The notes under the pieces were generated by a model. The model was not told where the DNA came from. It made no database searches and saw nothing but the letters and a program-made list of their open reading frames with translations. Below, in pieces: positions 1 through 8,398 of a stretch of 64,000 nt of DNA (position 1 is its first letter; every line of letters begins with the position of its first letter). The stretch comes from Paraburkholderia acidipaludis NBRC 101816 (lineage in GTDB: Bacteria > Pseudomonadota > Gammaproteobacteria > Burkholderiales > Burkholderiaceae), in NCBI RefSeq assembly GCF_000684975.1, contig NZ_BAXZ01000010.1, forward strand, positions 62,001 to 126,000, given 5' to 3'. A program made the translations under genes and the position numbers.

Positions 1-170
1 CGGTCCAGCCATTGAGCCGCGGCCTGGGGCGTGGCGAGATCGGCAGCCGGCGCGCTTTGCGCGTCGGCCCGGTTGGCCACAGACAGAGCGGTCAGCATTA
101 CGGCCACACAGCATAGCAATGCCGGCAGCCGCCCCCAGATTGTCGTTTTATTGAACCGCAATGTCTGCAT
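1..170 (-). CDS. rseB: RseB/MucB-type periplasmic sigma-E regulator, N-terminus only
   Basis: Partial gene running off the left edge; about 56 residues are present. The ATG is at 168-170, six bases past the rseA stop. The product begins with basic residues, then a hydrophobic stretch ending in an Ala-Asp-Ala-like cleavage site near residue 37, i.e. a Sec signal peptide. Mature sequence starts QSAPAADLATPQAAAQWLD. RseB proteins bind the periplasmic part of RseA and sense mislocalised lipopolysaccharide or lipoprotein; the third place in rpoE-rseA-rseB supports this name. Too little of the gene is present to check the RseB fold. Confidence 0.8.
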   Translation of the reverse strand, partial: MQTLRFNKTTIWGRLPALLCCVAVMLTALSVANRADAQSAPAADLATPQAAAQWLD

Positions 171-175
171 CAAGC

Positions 176-811
176 TTACTGGCCTTGCGTGGTGAGGGCA
201 GCCCGGACAAACGGCATCGAATCCGCCATCGCCGGTTGCTGCGCGAACTGCTGGTGAGCTTCCAGATACTCATCCAGACGCGCGTCGCGAATGATGTTGC
301 CGTCCTGCACGGCGGCCGCCTGCACGGGCGCCGCATTCATCGCCACGCGCTGCATGCCCTGCGACGAGCCGACCGAAGCGATCTGCGCGCCACCGCTCGC
401 CAGGCCCGCACCGCGCATCTGCGGCACGACGATCCAGGTGAGGGTAGCGGCGGCCGCGGCAACCGCCAGCGTAGGCACGACGCGGTGACGCAGCGCGAGA
501 ATGCGGCCAACGCGGCTCGCGCCTTCGCGCGCGGCCGGCAGCGCGGCGGGCGCGAGCACATGCGGCTCGGCCTCGAAACGCGCGGCAAACCCCGTCATGA
601 ACGACCGGCTCGCCGCCGCGTCGAGCGCGAGGTCGTCCGAGCGCAGCACGTCGCCGATCAGGTGATAGTCCGACCAGGCGGCACGGCCTTCGCGATCGAG
701 TTCAGAAAAGATACCGCTCAGATGCTCTTCGACGGTGAGTTCCCCGTCGACCAAGGCGGACAGACGCTCGCCGTGCGAGCTTGACACCGACTGCATCGAG
801 ACCGATCCCAT
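176..811 (-). CDS. rseA: Anti-sigma-E factor RseA/MucA-type
   Basis: Single-pass inner-membrane anti-sigma factor that holds RpoE inactive until stress proteolysis releases it. About 211 residues. The cytoplasmic N-terminus has the family hallmark ERLSALVDGEL near residues 15-25; one transmembrane helix lies near residues 111-130; the periplasmic tail is Ala/Gln-rich. I chose the second ATG (811) because GGGGAG lies just before it; an in-frame ATG at 823 would add four residues. It follows rpoE by about 76 bases and precedes rseB by a few bases, as expected for a co-transcribed operon. Confidence 0.9.
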   Translation of the reverse strand: MGSVSMQSVSSSHGERLSALVDGELTVEEHLSGIFSELDREGRAAWSDYHLIGDVLRSDDLALDAAASRSFMTGFAARFEAEPHVLAPAALPAAREGASRVGRILALRHRVVPTLAVAAAAATLTWIVVPQMRGAGLASGGAQIASVGSSQGMQRVAMNAAPVQAAAVQDGNIIRDARLDEYLEAHQQFAQQPAMADSMPFVRAALTTQGQ

Positions 812-887
812 GATGCTCCCCATTCCCTTACAGACCCTTTATGACACTAACCCGGTGAATCGCACCCGTGCCCCGCAGGCCGCCGGC

Positions 888-1487
888 TTACCAGCGCTTG
901 CCTTCCGGTGTGTCCAGCAGCGGACGCAATTTTGCCGCAATGGCTTCGCGAGCGCGGAAAATTCTTGATCTGACGGTACCGATCGGGCACCCCATCATCT
1001 CAGCAATTTCCTCGTAGCTCAAACCTTCTATTTCCCGCAGAGTAATGGCGGTGCGCAGCTCTTCCGGCAGAACCGCCATGGCAGCATTGACCGTCTGCGC
1101 GATCTGCTTGCTCATCAACATCGACTCGGGCGTGTTGATATCCCTTAGTTGATCGGCATCCGAGAAAGTTTCCGCTTCTTCTGCATCCGCTTCGGTGGAA
1201 GTCGGGGCGCGTCTTCCCTGGGTCGCAAGGTAATTCTTGGCCGTATTGACCGCAATACGGTACAACCACGTATAGAAAGCCGATTCGCCGCGAAACTGCG
1301 GCAGCGCCCGGTACGCCTTGATGAAGGCGTCCTGGGCCACGTCCTCGACCTCGGCGGGATCCCGCACGAGGCGCGAGATCAGCCGGATGATCTTGCGGTG
1401 GTATTTGGAGACCAGAAGCTCGAACGCGGCCTTGTCGCCTTTTTGCACGCGCTCGACCAGCACCTGGTCGATTTCTTTTTCGCTCAC
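888..1487 (-). CDS. rpoE: ECF RNA polymerase sigma factor, sigma-E (RpoE)
   Basis: 199-residue extracytoplasmic-function sigma factor, the usual length. Region 2 (about 20-90) includes DAFIKAYRALPQFRGES and FYTWLYRIAVNTAKN, which bind and melt the -10 element; region 4 (about 135-185) has the helix-turn-helix GLSYEEIAEMMGCPIGTVRSR that reads the -35. No region 3, as normal for this class. First gene of rpoE-rseA-rseB, whose products form the sigma/anti-sigma/sensor set for envelope stress. The start follows a candidate promoter and a row of 9-base repeats described separately. Confidence 0.96.
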   Translation of the reverse strand: MSEKEIDQVLVERVQKGDKAAFELLVSKYHRKIIRLISRLVRDPAEVEDVAQDAFIKAYRALPQFRGESAFYTWLYRIAVNTAKNYLATQGRRAPTSTEADAEEAETFSDADQLRDINTPESMLMSKQIAQTVNAAMAVLPEELRTAITLREIEGLSYEEIAEMMGCPIGTVRSRIFRAREAIAAKLRPLLDTPEGKRW

Positions 1488-1526
1488 CTGAAAAATCCGT
1501 TAGCTCATGGTAGACGCGGGGGCACC

Positions 1527-1555
1527 ATTGTAGCGCCCCCCACCACCCCTCACGT
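1527..1555 (-). promoter_or_regulatory. Candidate rpoE promoter
   Basis: On the minus strand a good -10 hexamer TACAAT lies at 1532-1527, about 40 bases before the rpoE start. The hexamer 17 bases further upstream (ACGTGA) matches the -35 consensus poorly. A good -10 with a poor -35 next to upstream repeats is typical of an activator-dependent promoter. Inference from sequence only; an autoregulated sigma-E promoter was not recognised. Confidence 0.4.
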
Positions 1556-1589
1556 TACGCGAGTAACAGCGGTTACAGTCGTTACAGCG
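1554..1589. repeat. Four tandem 9-bp units with GTWAC core upstream of rpoE
   Basis: Four consecutive nine-base units read GTTACGCGA, GTAACAGCG, GTTACAGTC and GTTACAGCG, each opening with a GTWAC core that is its own approximate reverse complement. The row starts at the weak -35 of the candidate rpoE promoter. It looks like a multi-site binding array for a transcription factor; which one is unknown. Confidence 0.6.
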
Positions 1590-1612
1590 ACTGGCGCGGC
1601 GCAAGGAATCGC

Positions 1613-2107
1613 TCAGCGTCCGGCCGCGCAGCGCGCACGGACAGCCAGTTCGCGAAAGGCTGCGCGCCCGACCGCGTCGGCCGCGACGAGCACCGTGGCG
1701 CGCCCCGCCTCGCCCTGCACCGACAACGCAAGCAAGGCGCTTCCCCACTGCGACGCGCCCATCAGACGTCCCTGAAAAAGACGGGCACCCGCGCGCGAAT
1801 AGGTGACAAACGAATCTGGCCCGATTTCAAGGGCAGTGGGTTGCCTGCGACACCAGGCCACGACGGACAGGCCGCAAGCGGCCAGAATCGCCAGTGCGGG
1901 CGGCACGGCGCGCGCGGCGCCGAACCATGGAGACAGCGCCGTCCAGACCGCCGCCGTCGCCGCGGCGATACCCGCCGCGAGGACGCAAAACAACGTGGGG
2001 GAAAGGCGCAAGACAATTCGCGGCGCGCCTTCGTGCCGCGAAAGAAAGGCAGGATTGCGGCCGGCCGGGCTTGCCGGCGCGGCCGCGTGGACGTCCGTGC
2101 GCGTCAA
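1613..2107 (-). CDS. Putative YgfX-like small membrane protein
   Basis: Lies between fabF and rpoE on the same strand. Starting from a TTG that overlaps the fabF stop (TTGA), it gives about 164 residues. Two adjacent hydrophobic segments (TLFCVLAAGIAAATAAVW and AVPPALAILAACGLSVVAW) form a hairpin, followed by a soluble domain with alternating hydrophobic residues. A hydrophobic hairpin plus short beta-rich tail resembles the YgfX/CptA family, and such a gene is often found here in beta-proteobacteria; that name is recalled, not aligned. A TTG further in, just before the first helix, is another possible start. Confidence 0.55.
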   Translation of the reverse strand: MTRTDVHAAAPASPAGRNPAFLSRHEGAPRIVLRLSPTLFCVLAAGIAAATAAVWTALSPWFGAARAVPPALAILAACGLSVVAWCRRQPTALEIGPDSFVTYSRAGARLFQGRLMGASQWGSALLALSVQGEAGRATVLVAADAVGRAAFRELAVRARCAAGR

Positions 2108-3345
2108 GCGTGACGCTTGAAGACCAGCGTGCCGTTCGTGCCGCCGAACCCGAACGAGTTCTTCAGCGCGACGTCGATCTTCATCTCCCGCGCGGTGTTC
2201 GCGCAATAGTCCAGGTCGCATTCCGGATCCTGGTTGAAGATGTTGATCGTCGGCGGCGAGATCTGGTTGTGCACGGCGAGCGCCGTGAACACCGACTCGA
2301 GACCGCCCGCACCGCCGAGCAAATGCCCGGTCATCGACTTCGTCGAGTTCACGACGATATCCTTCGCGTGGTCGCCGAAGGCGCGCTTGATCGCGATCGT
2401 TTCCGCGAGGTCGCCGAGCGGCGTCGAAGTGCCGTGTGCGCTGAGCCAGTTCACCTCGTTGGCGTTCACGCCCGCGTTGCGCATGGCCGCCAGCATGCAG
2501 CGGCGCGCGCCGTCACCGTCTTCGAGCGGCGCGGTCATGTGATACGCATCGCCGCTCATGCCGTAGCCGGAGACTTCCGCGTAGATCTTCGCGCCGCGCT
2601 TCTTCGCGTGCTCGTACTCTTCGAGGACCATCACGCCCGCGCCCTCGCCCAGCACGAAGCCGTCGCGGTCCTTGTCCCACGGACGGCTTGCCGTGGCCGG
2701 ATCGTCGTTGCGCTGCGAGAGCGCACGCGCCGCCGCGAAGCCGCCGATACCGAGCGGCGAGACGGTCGATTCCGCGCCGCCCGCGATCATCACGTCGGCA
2801 TCGCCATACTCGATCAGGCGCGAAGCCTCGCCGATGCAGTGCAGGCCGGTCGTGCAGGCCGTGACCATCGAGAGATTCGGGCCCTTGAGGCCGTACTTGA
2901 TCGAGAGGTGGCCCGAGATCATGTTGATGATCGAGGCGGGGACGAAGAACGGCGAAATACGGCGCGGACCGCGATTGAGCAGTTCGGTCTGCGTGATTTC
3001 GATCATCGGCAGGCCGCCGATGCCCGAGCCCACCACGACGCCCACGCGCTCGGCGTTTTCCTCGGTGATCTCGAACCCGCTGTCCTGCATCGCCTGCATG
3101 CCGGCCGCAATGCCGTAATGGATGAACGTATCCATATGGCGCGCCTCTTTTGCCGGCATGTAGTCTTCGACGTTGAAGTTCTTCACTTCGCCGGCGAAGC
3201 GGGTCGAGAAGTTCGTGGCGTCGAACTTCGTGATGTTGGCGATGCCGGACTTGCCGGCGACCAGATTGGCCCAGCCGTCGGCAACATTATTGCCAACAGG
3301 CGAAATCAGCCCCAGGCCTGTAACGACAACTCGACGGCGGCTCAC
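2104..3345 (-). CDS. fabF: 3-oxoacyl-[ACP] synthase II (FabF)
   Basis: Elongating condensing enzyme of type II fatty acid synthesis: joins malonyl-ACP to a growing acyl-ACP. 413 residues from a GTG start at 3345, where the product reads VSRRRVVVTGLG, the normal FabF N-terminus, with AAGGGG just upstream; a longer reading frame exists but adds an unlikely leader. The catalytic triad is visible: Cys164 in VTACTTG, His304 in AHGTSTPLGD and His341 in STKSMTGHLLGGAG. It sits directly after its carrier protein gene acpP, separated by a hairpin that may reduce fabF transcription relative to acpP. Confidence 0.97.
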   Translation of the reverse strand: MSRRRVVVTGLGLISPVGNNVADGWANLVAGKSGIANITKFDATNFSTRFAGEVKNFNVEDYMPAKEARHMDTFIHYGIAAGMQAMQDSGFEITEENAERVGVVVGSGIGGLPMIEITQTELLNRGPRRISPFFVPASIINMISGHLSIKYGLKGPNLSMVTACTTGLHCIGEASRLIEYGDADVMIAGGAESTVSPLGIGGFAAARALSQRNDDPATASRPWDKDRDGFVLGEGAGVMVLEEYEHAKKRGAKIYAEVSGYGMSGDAYHMTAPLEDGDGARRCMLAAMRNAGVNANEVNWLSAHGTSTPLGDLAETIAIKRAFGDHAKDIVVNSTKSMTGHLLGGAGGLESVFTALAVHNQISPPTINIFNQDPECDLDYCANTAREMKIDVALKNSFGFGGTNGTLVFKRHA

Positions 3346-3370
3346 GGTAACCCCTTTTCCATAGATGACA

Positions 3371-3421
3371 AAAACAAAAGCCACAGAGGCCACAGGAAAT
3401 GCTCCTGTGAGCCCTGTGGCT
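3371..3421 (-). terminator. Intrinsic terminator/attenuator between acpP and fabF
   Basis: A near-perfect stem of about 18 base pairs (3379-3397 with 3403-3421, one A-A mismatch, loop of five) is followed on the minus strand by a T-rich run TTTTGTTTTTG. It lies only about 25 bases before the fabF start, so read-through would carry straight into fabF. Likely role: most transcripts stop after the highly expressed acpP. Confidence 0.75.
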
Positions 3422-3554
3422 AGTTGACCGGCAAAAGCCCTGCAGCGGGTGCGGGCGTGTGCGGGTTCACAGGCGAATGTCCTCTCGGGCCGCTCGCGCC
3501 GCAGCGGCGCTGGCCATTACGAGACAACTGCGGACAAAAAGCGCCGGAATGTCC

Positions 3555-3794
3555 TTAGGCCTTGACGTTCGCGCGAGCGTAGTCGATGGCCTGCTGGACC
3601 GTCGTGATCTTCTCGGCTTCCTCGTCGGGAATTTCCATGCCGAATTCGTCTTCGAGGGCCATCACGAGTTCAACGGTGTCGAGCGAGTCGGCGCCCAGAT
3701 CGTTCACGAACGAAGCCTCGTTCTTGATTTCGGCTTCGGCGACGCCCAGTTGCTCGGCGACGATCTTCTTGACGCGCTGTTCGATGTTGTCCAT
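3555..3794 (-). CDS. acpP: Acyl carrier protein (AcpP)
   Basis: 79-residue acidic carrier protein, the normal size. Ser37 in the motif GADSLD is the site for 4'-phosphopantetheine attachment. Carries acyl chains as thioesters between the Fab enzymes encoded around it, and also feeds PlsX. A strong ribosome site (TTGGAGGGG) precedes the ATG, fitting its very high cellular abundance. Flanked by fabG upstream and a terminator plus fabF downstream. Confidence 0.98.
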
Positions 3795-3840
3795 TACCCC
3801 TCCAAGGGAAAAAAGTTAGCTCATGAATGCGAGTGCGCGC

Positions 3841-3868
3841 ATTTTAGCAGGTTTGAACTGGCAGAAAA
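3841..3868 (-). promoter_or_regulatory. Candidate acpP promoter
   Basis: On the minus strand TTTTCT and TAAAAT are 16 bases apart, about 47 bases ahead of the acpP start, in the 150-base gap after fabG. The -10 is good, the -35 matches three of six. It would let acpP be transcribed more strongly than the upstream fab genes. Confidence 0.4.
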
Positions 3869-3950
3869 GCGGCGCTCGAGGTTCCGGATGGCCACTATCC
3901 GCGACCGCACCCATTAGGCGTATCAAGGCGCGGATAGTACCCGAATCCGG

Positions 3951-4700
3951 TTAAGACATATACATGCCACCGTTCACATGCAGCGTGGTGCCGGTGATGT
4001 ACCCCGCCTGCGGCGACGCGAGGAACGCGACCGCATGCGCGATGTCGTCGGGGCTGCCCAGGCGGCCCAGCGGAATCTGCTGCTTGAGCGCGGCTTGCTG
4101 CTCGGCCGGCAGATCCTTCGTCATGTCCGTGTCGATGAAGCCCGGCGCGACGCAGTTCACGGTGATGCCGCGGCTGCCGATCTCGCGCGCGAGCGCGCGC
4201 GTCATGCCGGCCACGCCCGCCTTCGCCGCCGCGTAGTTGGCCTGGCCGGGGTTGCCCGACGAACCGACCACCGACGTGATGTTGATGATGCGGCCCGAAC
4301 GCGCCTTCATCATCGGACGCAGCACGGCACGGGAAAGGCGGAACACCGACTTCAGATTGGTGTCGATCACGGCGTCCCACTCGTCGTCCTTCATGCGCAT
4401 CGCGAGGTTGTCCTGCGTAATGCCCGCGTTGTTGACGAGGACCGCAAGGCCGCCGAATTCCTTCACCGTGGCGTTGATCAGCGCTTCGGCCGCCGCCGCG
4501 TCGTTGACGTCGAGCACGGCGCCGCGGCCCTTGAGGCCTTCCGCCTCGAAGGCCGCGCCGATGGCTTGCGCGCCCGCTTCGCTCGTGGCGGTGCCGATCA
4601 CCATGGCGCCCTGGCGCGCCAGTTCGATCGCGATCGCCCGGCCGATACCGCGCGAGGCGCCCGTCACGATGGCGGTCTGGTTGTCGAGAGTCTTTTCCAT
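3951..4700 (-). CDS. fabG: 3-oxoacyl-[ACP] reductase (FabG)
   Basis: NADPH-dependent short-chain dehydrogenase that reduces 3-oxoacyl-ACP, the first reduction of each elongation cycle. 249 residues. Nucleotide-binding glycine motif GASRGIG at 14-20, NNAG at 90-93, and the catalytic Ser143, Tyr156 and Lys160 (NYAAAK). Lies between fabD and acpP in the standard order, so its function as the fatty-acid FabG rather than one of the many paralogues is secure. Confidence 0.97.
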   Translation of the reverse strand: MEKTLDNQTAIVTGASRGIGRAIAIELARQGAMVIGTATSEAGAQAIGAAFEAEGLKGRGAVLDVNDAAAAEALINATVKEFGGLAVLVNNAGITQDNLAMRMKDDEWDAVIDTNLKSVFRLSRAVLRPMMKARSGRIINITSVVGSSGNPGQANYAAAKAGVAGMTRALAREIGSRGITVNCVAPGFIDTDMTKDLPAEQQAALKQQIPLGRLGSPDDIAHAVAFLASPQAGYITGTTLHVNGGMYMS

Positions 4701-4760
4701 CTGTCTATTTCTTGAATCCGTTGCGAGTGTGACCCGGGAAGCCGCCTGGCCGGTGATGAC

Positions 4761-5699
4761 CTAGCCGGCGACGAGCGCGAGTGCTTCTTCGAGCGATTTC
4801 GGATCGGCCACCGACGCACCCACGAGGTTGCCGTCGATACGCTTTGTCAGGCCCGCCAGCACCTTGCCCGGACCGCATTCGATCAGATGCGTGACGCCCT
4901 GGGCGGCAATCGCCTGCACGCACTCCACCCAGCGCACCGGACCGGCCGCCTGGCGCACGAGCGCTTCGCGAATGGCTTCGGGATCGGTTGCGAACGCCAC
5001 GTCGACGTTGTTCACGACGGGGATCGACGGCGCATTGAGCTTCACGTCCGCGAGATATTGACGCAGCTGGTCCGACGCCGGCTTGAGCAGCGACGAGTGG
5101 AACGGCGCGGAAACCGGCAGCGGCAGCGCGCGCTTCGCGCCCTTCGCCTTGGCGACCTCACAGGCCTTTTCCACCGCGCCCTTATGGCCCGCGATCACGA
5201 CCTGCGCCGGCGCATTGAAGTTGACGGCTTCGACCACGCCGCCCGTCGCCGCAGCGGCTTCCGCGCAGGCGGCACGCACGGTGTCGTCGTCGAGGCCCAG
5301 CACGGCGGCCATGCCGCCCTCGCCCACCGGCACTGCGCTTTGCATCGCCTGCGCGCGAAAGCGCACGAGCGGCACCGCATCGCGGAAAGCCAGCACGCCG
5401 GCTGCGACAAGCGCCGTGTACTCGCCAAGGCTGTGACCCGCGACCACGGCAGGCGCCGGGCCGCCCGCCTGCTGCCATGCGCGGTACACGGCCCAGGCAG
5501 CGGTCAGCATGACAGGCTGGGTATTGGTGGTGAGATTCAGTTCGTCGGCCGGACCTGCGGCGATCAACTTGCCGAGATCCTGATTCAGCGCGTCCGAAGC
5601 TTCCTGCAGCGTTTCGCGCACGACAGCGCTATCGGCAAAAACATCGAGCATGCCGACGGCCTGCGAGCCCTGGCCCGGAAAAACAAATGCGAATTTCAT
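4761..5699 (-). CDS. fabD: Malonyl-CoA:ACP transacylase (FabD)
   Basis: Loads malonyl groups from CoA onto AcpP, supplying FabH and FabF. 312 residues. The N-terminus has FPGQGSQ (oxyanion hole Gln); nucleophile Ser90 sits in GHSLGEYTAL; catalytic His201 is in SAPFHSSLL. Part of the fabH-fabD-fabG-acpP run on the minus strand, with about 145 bases to fabH upstream and 60 to fabG downstream. Confidence 0.97.
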   Translation of the reverse strand: MKFAFVFPGQGSQAVGMLDVFADSAVVRETLQEASDALNQDLGKLIAAGPADELNLTTNTQPVMLTAAWAVYRAWQQAGGPAPAVVAGHSLGEYTALVAAGVLAFRDAVPLVRFRAQAMQSAVPVGEGGMAAVLGLDDDTVRAACAEAAAATGGVVEAVNFNAPAQVVIAGHKGAVEKACEVAKAKGAKRALPLPVSAPFHSSLLKPASDQLRQYLADVKLNAPSIPVVNNVDVAFATDPEAIREALVRQAAGPVRWVECVQAIAAQGVTHLIECGPGKVLAGLTKRIDGNLVGASVADPKSLEEALALVAG

Positions 5700-5844
5700 A
5701 GCGTCCCCAATTCGGTCAGTTCAGATGGGCGGCGCACCGCGATCTGGCGCACATGAGGTATGCGATATGCCGCCTCAAACGCGCCTCGAACGTGCGCCCG
5801 CCGGCCGCGCGCGGTAGGGCGCGGCGTGCGTAGCCCAGTCGAAA

Positions 5845-6834
5845 TCAATAGCGGATGACGGATGCGCCCCACGTGAAGCCGCCGCCGACCCCTTCGATGA
5901 GCACGTTCTGGCCGCGCTTGATGCGGCCGTCGCGCACCGCGACATCGAGTGCGAGCGGAATGGACGCCGCCGACGTGTTGCCGTGCTCGCCCACCGTCAC
6001 CACCATGCGCTCGGCAGGCAGGCCGAGCTTGCGGCACGTGCCCTGCATGATGCGGATATTGGCCTGGTGCGGAATCAGCCAGTCGATCTGGTCGGCGTTC
6101 AACTGCGCCTTGTCGAGAGCCTCGAGCGCGACTTTCTCCAGCACGTTCACGGCAAGCTTGAACACCGCCTGGCCGTCCATATGGAGGAAGGCGTTGCCGG
6201 CAATCACGCCGCCGTTCACGTTGCCCGGCGTGCAGAGGATGTGCGCGTAGCTGCCGTCGGCATGGAGCGCGCTCGACAGCACGCCCGGTTCGGCGGATGC
6301 CTGCAGCACGATCGCGCCCGCGCCGTCGCCGAACAGCACGCAGGTGGTGCGATCGTTGAAGTCGAGAATGCGCGAGAAGGTTTCCGCGCCGACGATGAGC
6401 GCCGTGCGGTGCTGGCCGCTGCGGATCAGGCTGTCGGCGACCGAGACCGCATACGCGAAACCCGCGCACACGGCCTGCACGTCGAACGCGGCACCGTGAT
6501 TGCGAATGCCGAGCTTGTTCTGCAGCAGGCAGGCCGTGCTCGGGAATACGAAATCGGGCGTGGACGTGGCAACGATGATGAGGTCGATCGACTGCGGATC
6601 GACGTCGGCTGCGGCGATGGCGCGCTGCGAGGCAGCCAGCGCGAGATCGCTCGTCGTGACGTCGGAGGCGGCGAAGTGGCGCGCATGGATGCCAGTGCGG
6701 GCGACGATCCACTCGTCGCTCGTCTCGACGCCCTTCGCGGCGAGACGCTCAGCCAGTTCCTGGTTGGTCACGCGGTCCGGCGGAAGATAGCTGCCCGTGC
6801 CGAGCACGCGGGTATATAGAGTCGATTGAGCCAT
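5845..6834 (-). CDS. fabH: 3-oxoacyl-[ACP] synthase III (FabH)
   Basis: Starts fatty acid synthesis by condensing acetyl-CoA with malonyl-ACP. 329 residues, thiolase fold. Catalytic Cys123 in AVCAGFAYA, His256 in IPHQANIRIM and Asn286 in GEHGNTSAAS form the expected Cys-His-Asn triad. The start overlaps the plsX stop by one base (TAATG), so the two are translationally coupled and phospholipid and fatty acid initiation are linked. Confidence 0.97.
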   Translation of the reverse strand: MAQSTLYTRVLGTGSYLPPDRVTNQELAERLAAKGVETSDEWIVARTGIHARHFAASDVTTSDLALAASQRAIAAADVDPQSIDLIIVATSTPDFVFPSTACLLQNKLGIRNHGAAFDVQAVCAGFAYAVSVADSLIRSGQHRTALIVGAETFSRILDFNDRTTCVLFGDGAGAIVLQASAEPGVLSSALHADGSYAHILCTPGNVNGGVIAGNAFLHMDGQAVFKLAVNVLEKVALEALDKAQLNADQIDWLIPHQANIRIMQGTCRKLGLPAERMVVTVGEHGNTSAASIPLALDVAVRDGRIKRGQNVLIEGVGGGFTWGASVIRY

Positions 6835-7940
6835 TATGCCTTCGAGGAAGATGCGGTGCCGGGCGGAATCTCGCCCGCGGCCTGAGCACCGGGCTGGCTG
6901 TCGCCGGACCCGCCGGCCGCCTGTTCGAGCGAACCGGCGTTCTCGTCCATGGCGCGAGCGAGACGCTCCAGCACGCCATTTTTGACGGCATCATACCCGC
7001 GTTTGATCGCCCACTCAAACGCGTAGGCATCCGCGGAGCCGTGGCTCTTGATGACGACGCTCTTGAGTCCCAACAGCGCGGCGCCGTTGTACTTGCGGGG
7101 ATCGAAGCGCTTCTTGTAGCTCAGCAGCACGGGCATCGCGACGAGCGCGGCCAGCTTCGTGAGCCACGAACGCCCGAACTCTTCCCGAAGCCCCTTCGTG
7201 AGCATGTCGGCGAGGCCCTCCGACGTCTTGAGCGCGACATTACCAACGAAACCGTCACAGACGATGACGTCGACGGTGCCCTTGTAAATGTCGTTGCCTT
7301 CGACGTTGCCGCGGAAGTTCAGCGTGCTCGCGCGCAGCAGCTCGCCCGCACGTTTGATGGTCTCGTTGCCCTTGATGATCTCTTCGCCGATATTCAGGAG
7401 GCCGATACTTGGCCGCTCCTTGTTTTCGAGCGCGGCGACGAGCGCATGCCCCATCTCGGCGAACTGCAGCAGATGCTGCGGTTCGCAGTCGACGTTCGCG
7501 CCGAGGTCGAGCACCGTCGTATAGCCGGTGGTCACGTTCGGCATCGGAAAAGCGATCGCGGGACGTTCGATGCCGGGCAGCGTCTTGAGCACGTAGCGCG
7601 AAACGGCCATCAACGCGCCGGTGTTGCCCGCGGAAACACACGCCTGCGCCTCGCCGTCCTTCACGCGATTGAGCGCGACGCGCATCGACGAATCTTTCTT
7701 CTTGCGCAGCGCGACTTCGACCGGGTCGTCCATTTCGACGACCTCGGTGGCGGGAACGACCGACAACGCAGGGTTATCCAGCGCCTTCAGCTTCTTCAAC
7801 TGGGCACGGATCGCCGACTCGACGCCCACGAGCAGCAGATGCGCGTCGGGGTGCGAGCGGACGAAATTGATTGCGGCAGGCACCGTCACGGACGGTCCGT
7901 GGTCGCCTCCCATGCAATCTATCGTGAGCGTAACAGTCAT
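6834..7940 (-). CDS. plsX: Phosphate acyltransferase (PlsX)
   Basis: Makes acyl-phosphate from acyl-ACP for PlsY, the first step of phospholipid synthesis in most bacteria; peripheral membrane enzyme. 368 residues. The N-terminus TLTIDCMGGDHGPSVTVPAA is the family signature; SAGNTGALMA and VCDGFVGNVALK are further conserved segments. Downstream of rpmF in the usual yceD-rpmF-plsX-fabH order, but a terminator-like hairpin separates it from rpmF. Confidence 0.97.
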   Translation of the reverse strand: MTVTLTIDCMGGDHGPSVTVPAAINFVRSHPDAHLLLVGVESAIRAQLKKLKALDNPALSVVPATEVVEMDDPVEVALRKKKDSSMRVALNRVKDGEAQACVSAGNTGALMAVSRYVLKTLPGIERPAIAFPMPNVTTGYTTVLDLGANVDCEPQHLLQFAEMGHALVAALENKERPSIGLLNIGEEIIKGNETIKRAGELLRASTLNFRGNVEGNDIYKGTVDVIVCDGFVGNVALKTSEGLADMLTKGLREEFGRSWLTKLAALVAMPVLLSYKKRFDPRKYNGAALLGLKSVVIKSHGSADAYAFEWAIKRGYDAVKNGVLERLARAMDENAGSLEQAAGGSGDSQPGAQAAGEIPPGTASSSKA

Positions 7941-7963
7941 GGAATGCGACGGATTTCAGGCAC

Positions 7964-7994
7964 AAAAAAGCGGCAGTTGAATGCCGCCTTTTTT
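7964..7994 (-). terminator. Terminator-like hairpin after rpmF
   Basis: GCGGCA (7970-7975) pairs with TGCCGC (7982-7987) around a six-base loop, with A6 on one side and T6 on the other, so it could act in both directions. Located between rpmF and plsX, it probably separates abundant ribosomal-protein mRNA from the fab transcript. Confidence 0.7.
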
Positions 7995-8087
7995 GCCGAG
8001 CCGAAAAATTGTCAAGCGAACAGAATCGCCATGCGCAGCGCCGCTTGATGATCCAGCAGACCCAGCGGACACCGCGCAGTGGAACGA

Positions 8088-8267
8088 TTAGTCGTTCTTG
8101 GTCTTGACGACTTTCTTGCCGCGGTAGTAGCCGTTCGGGCTGATGTGGTGACGCAGGTGCACTTCACCCGTGCTCGGCTCGACAGCCAGCGGAGCGCCCG
8201 TGAGGAAATCGTGCGAGCGGTGCATGCCGCGCTTCGACGGCGACTTCTTGTTTTGTTGAACTGCCAT
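8088..8267 (-). CDS. rpmF: 50S ribosomal protein L32
   Basis: 59-residue basic ribosomal protein starting MAVQQNKKSPSKRGMHRSHD, the invariant L32 N-terminus. The start at 8267 has AGGAG six bases upstream; longer frames upstream lack this. Structural component of the large subunit near the peptidyl transferase exit. The zinc-binding cysteines found in some L32 proteins are absent, so this is the cysteine-free form. Sits between yceD and plsX as in most proteobacteria. Confidence 0.97.
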   Translation of the reverse strand: MAVQQNKKSPSKRGMHRSHDFLTGAPLAVEPSTGEVHLRHHISPNGYYRGKKVVKTKND

Positions 8268-8398
8268 GATAACTCCTGAGAATTTCGCGAATTCTAACAC
8301 AACCCGATCCGGCCGCCGCCACCCGAGGGGTTGGCAGGACTCCCGGATGGGGCCTACGAATGGGTACTGCGGTGTACTGCGCGCCACCGGCAGCAGCT

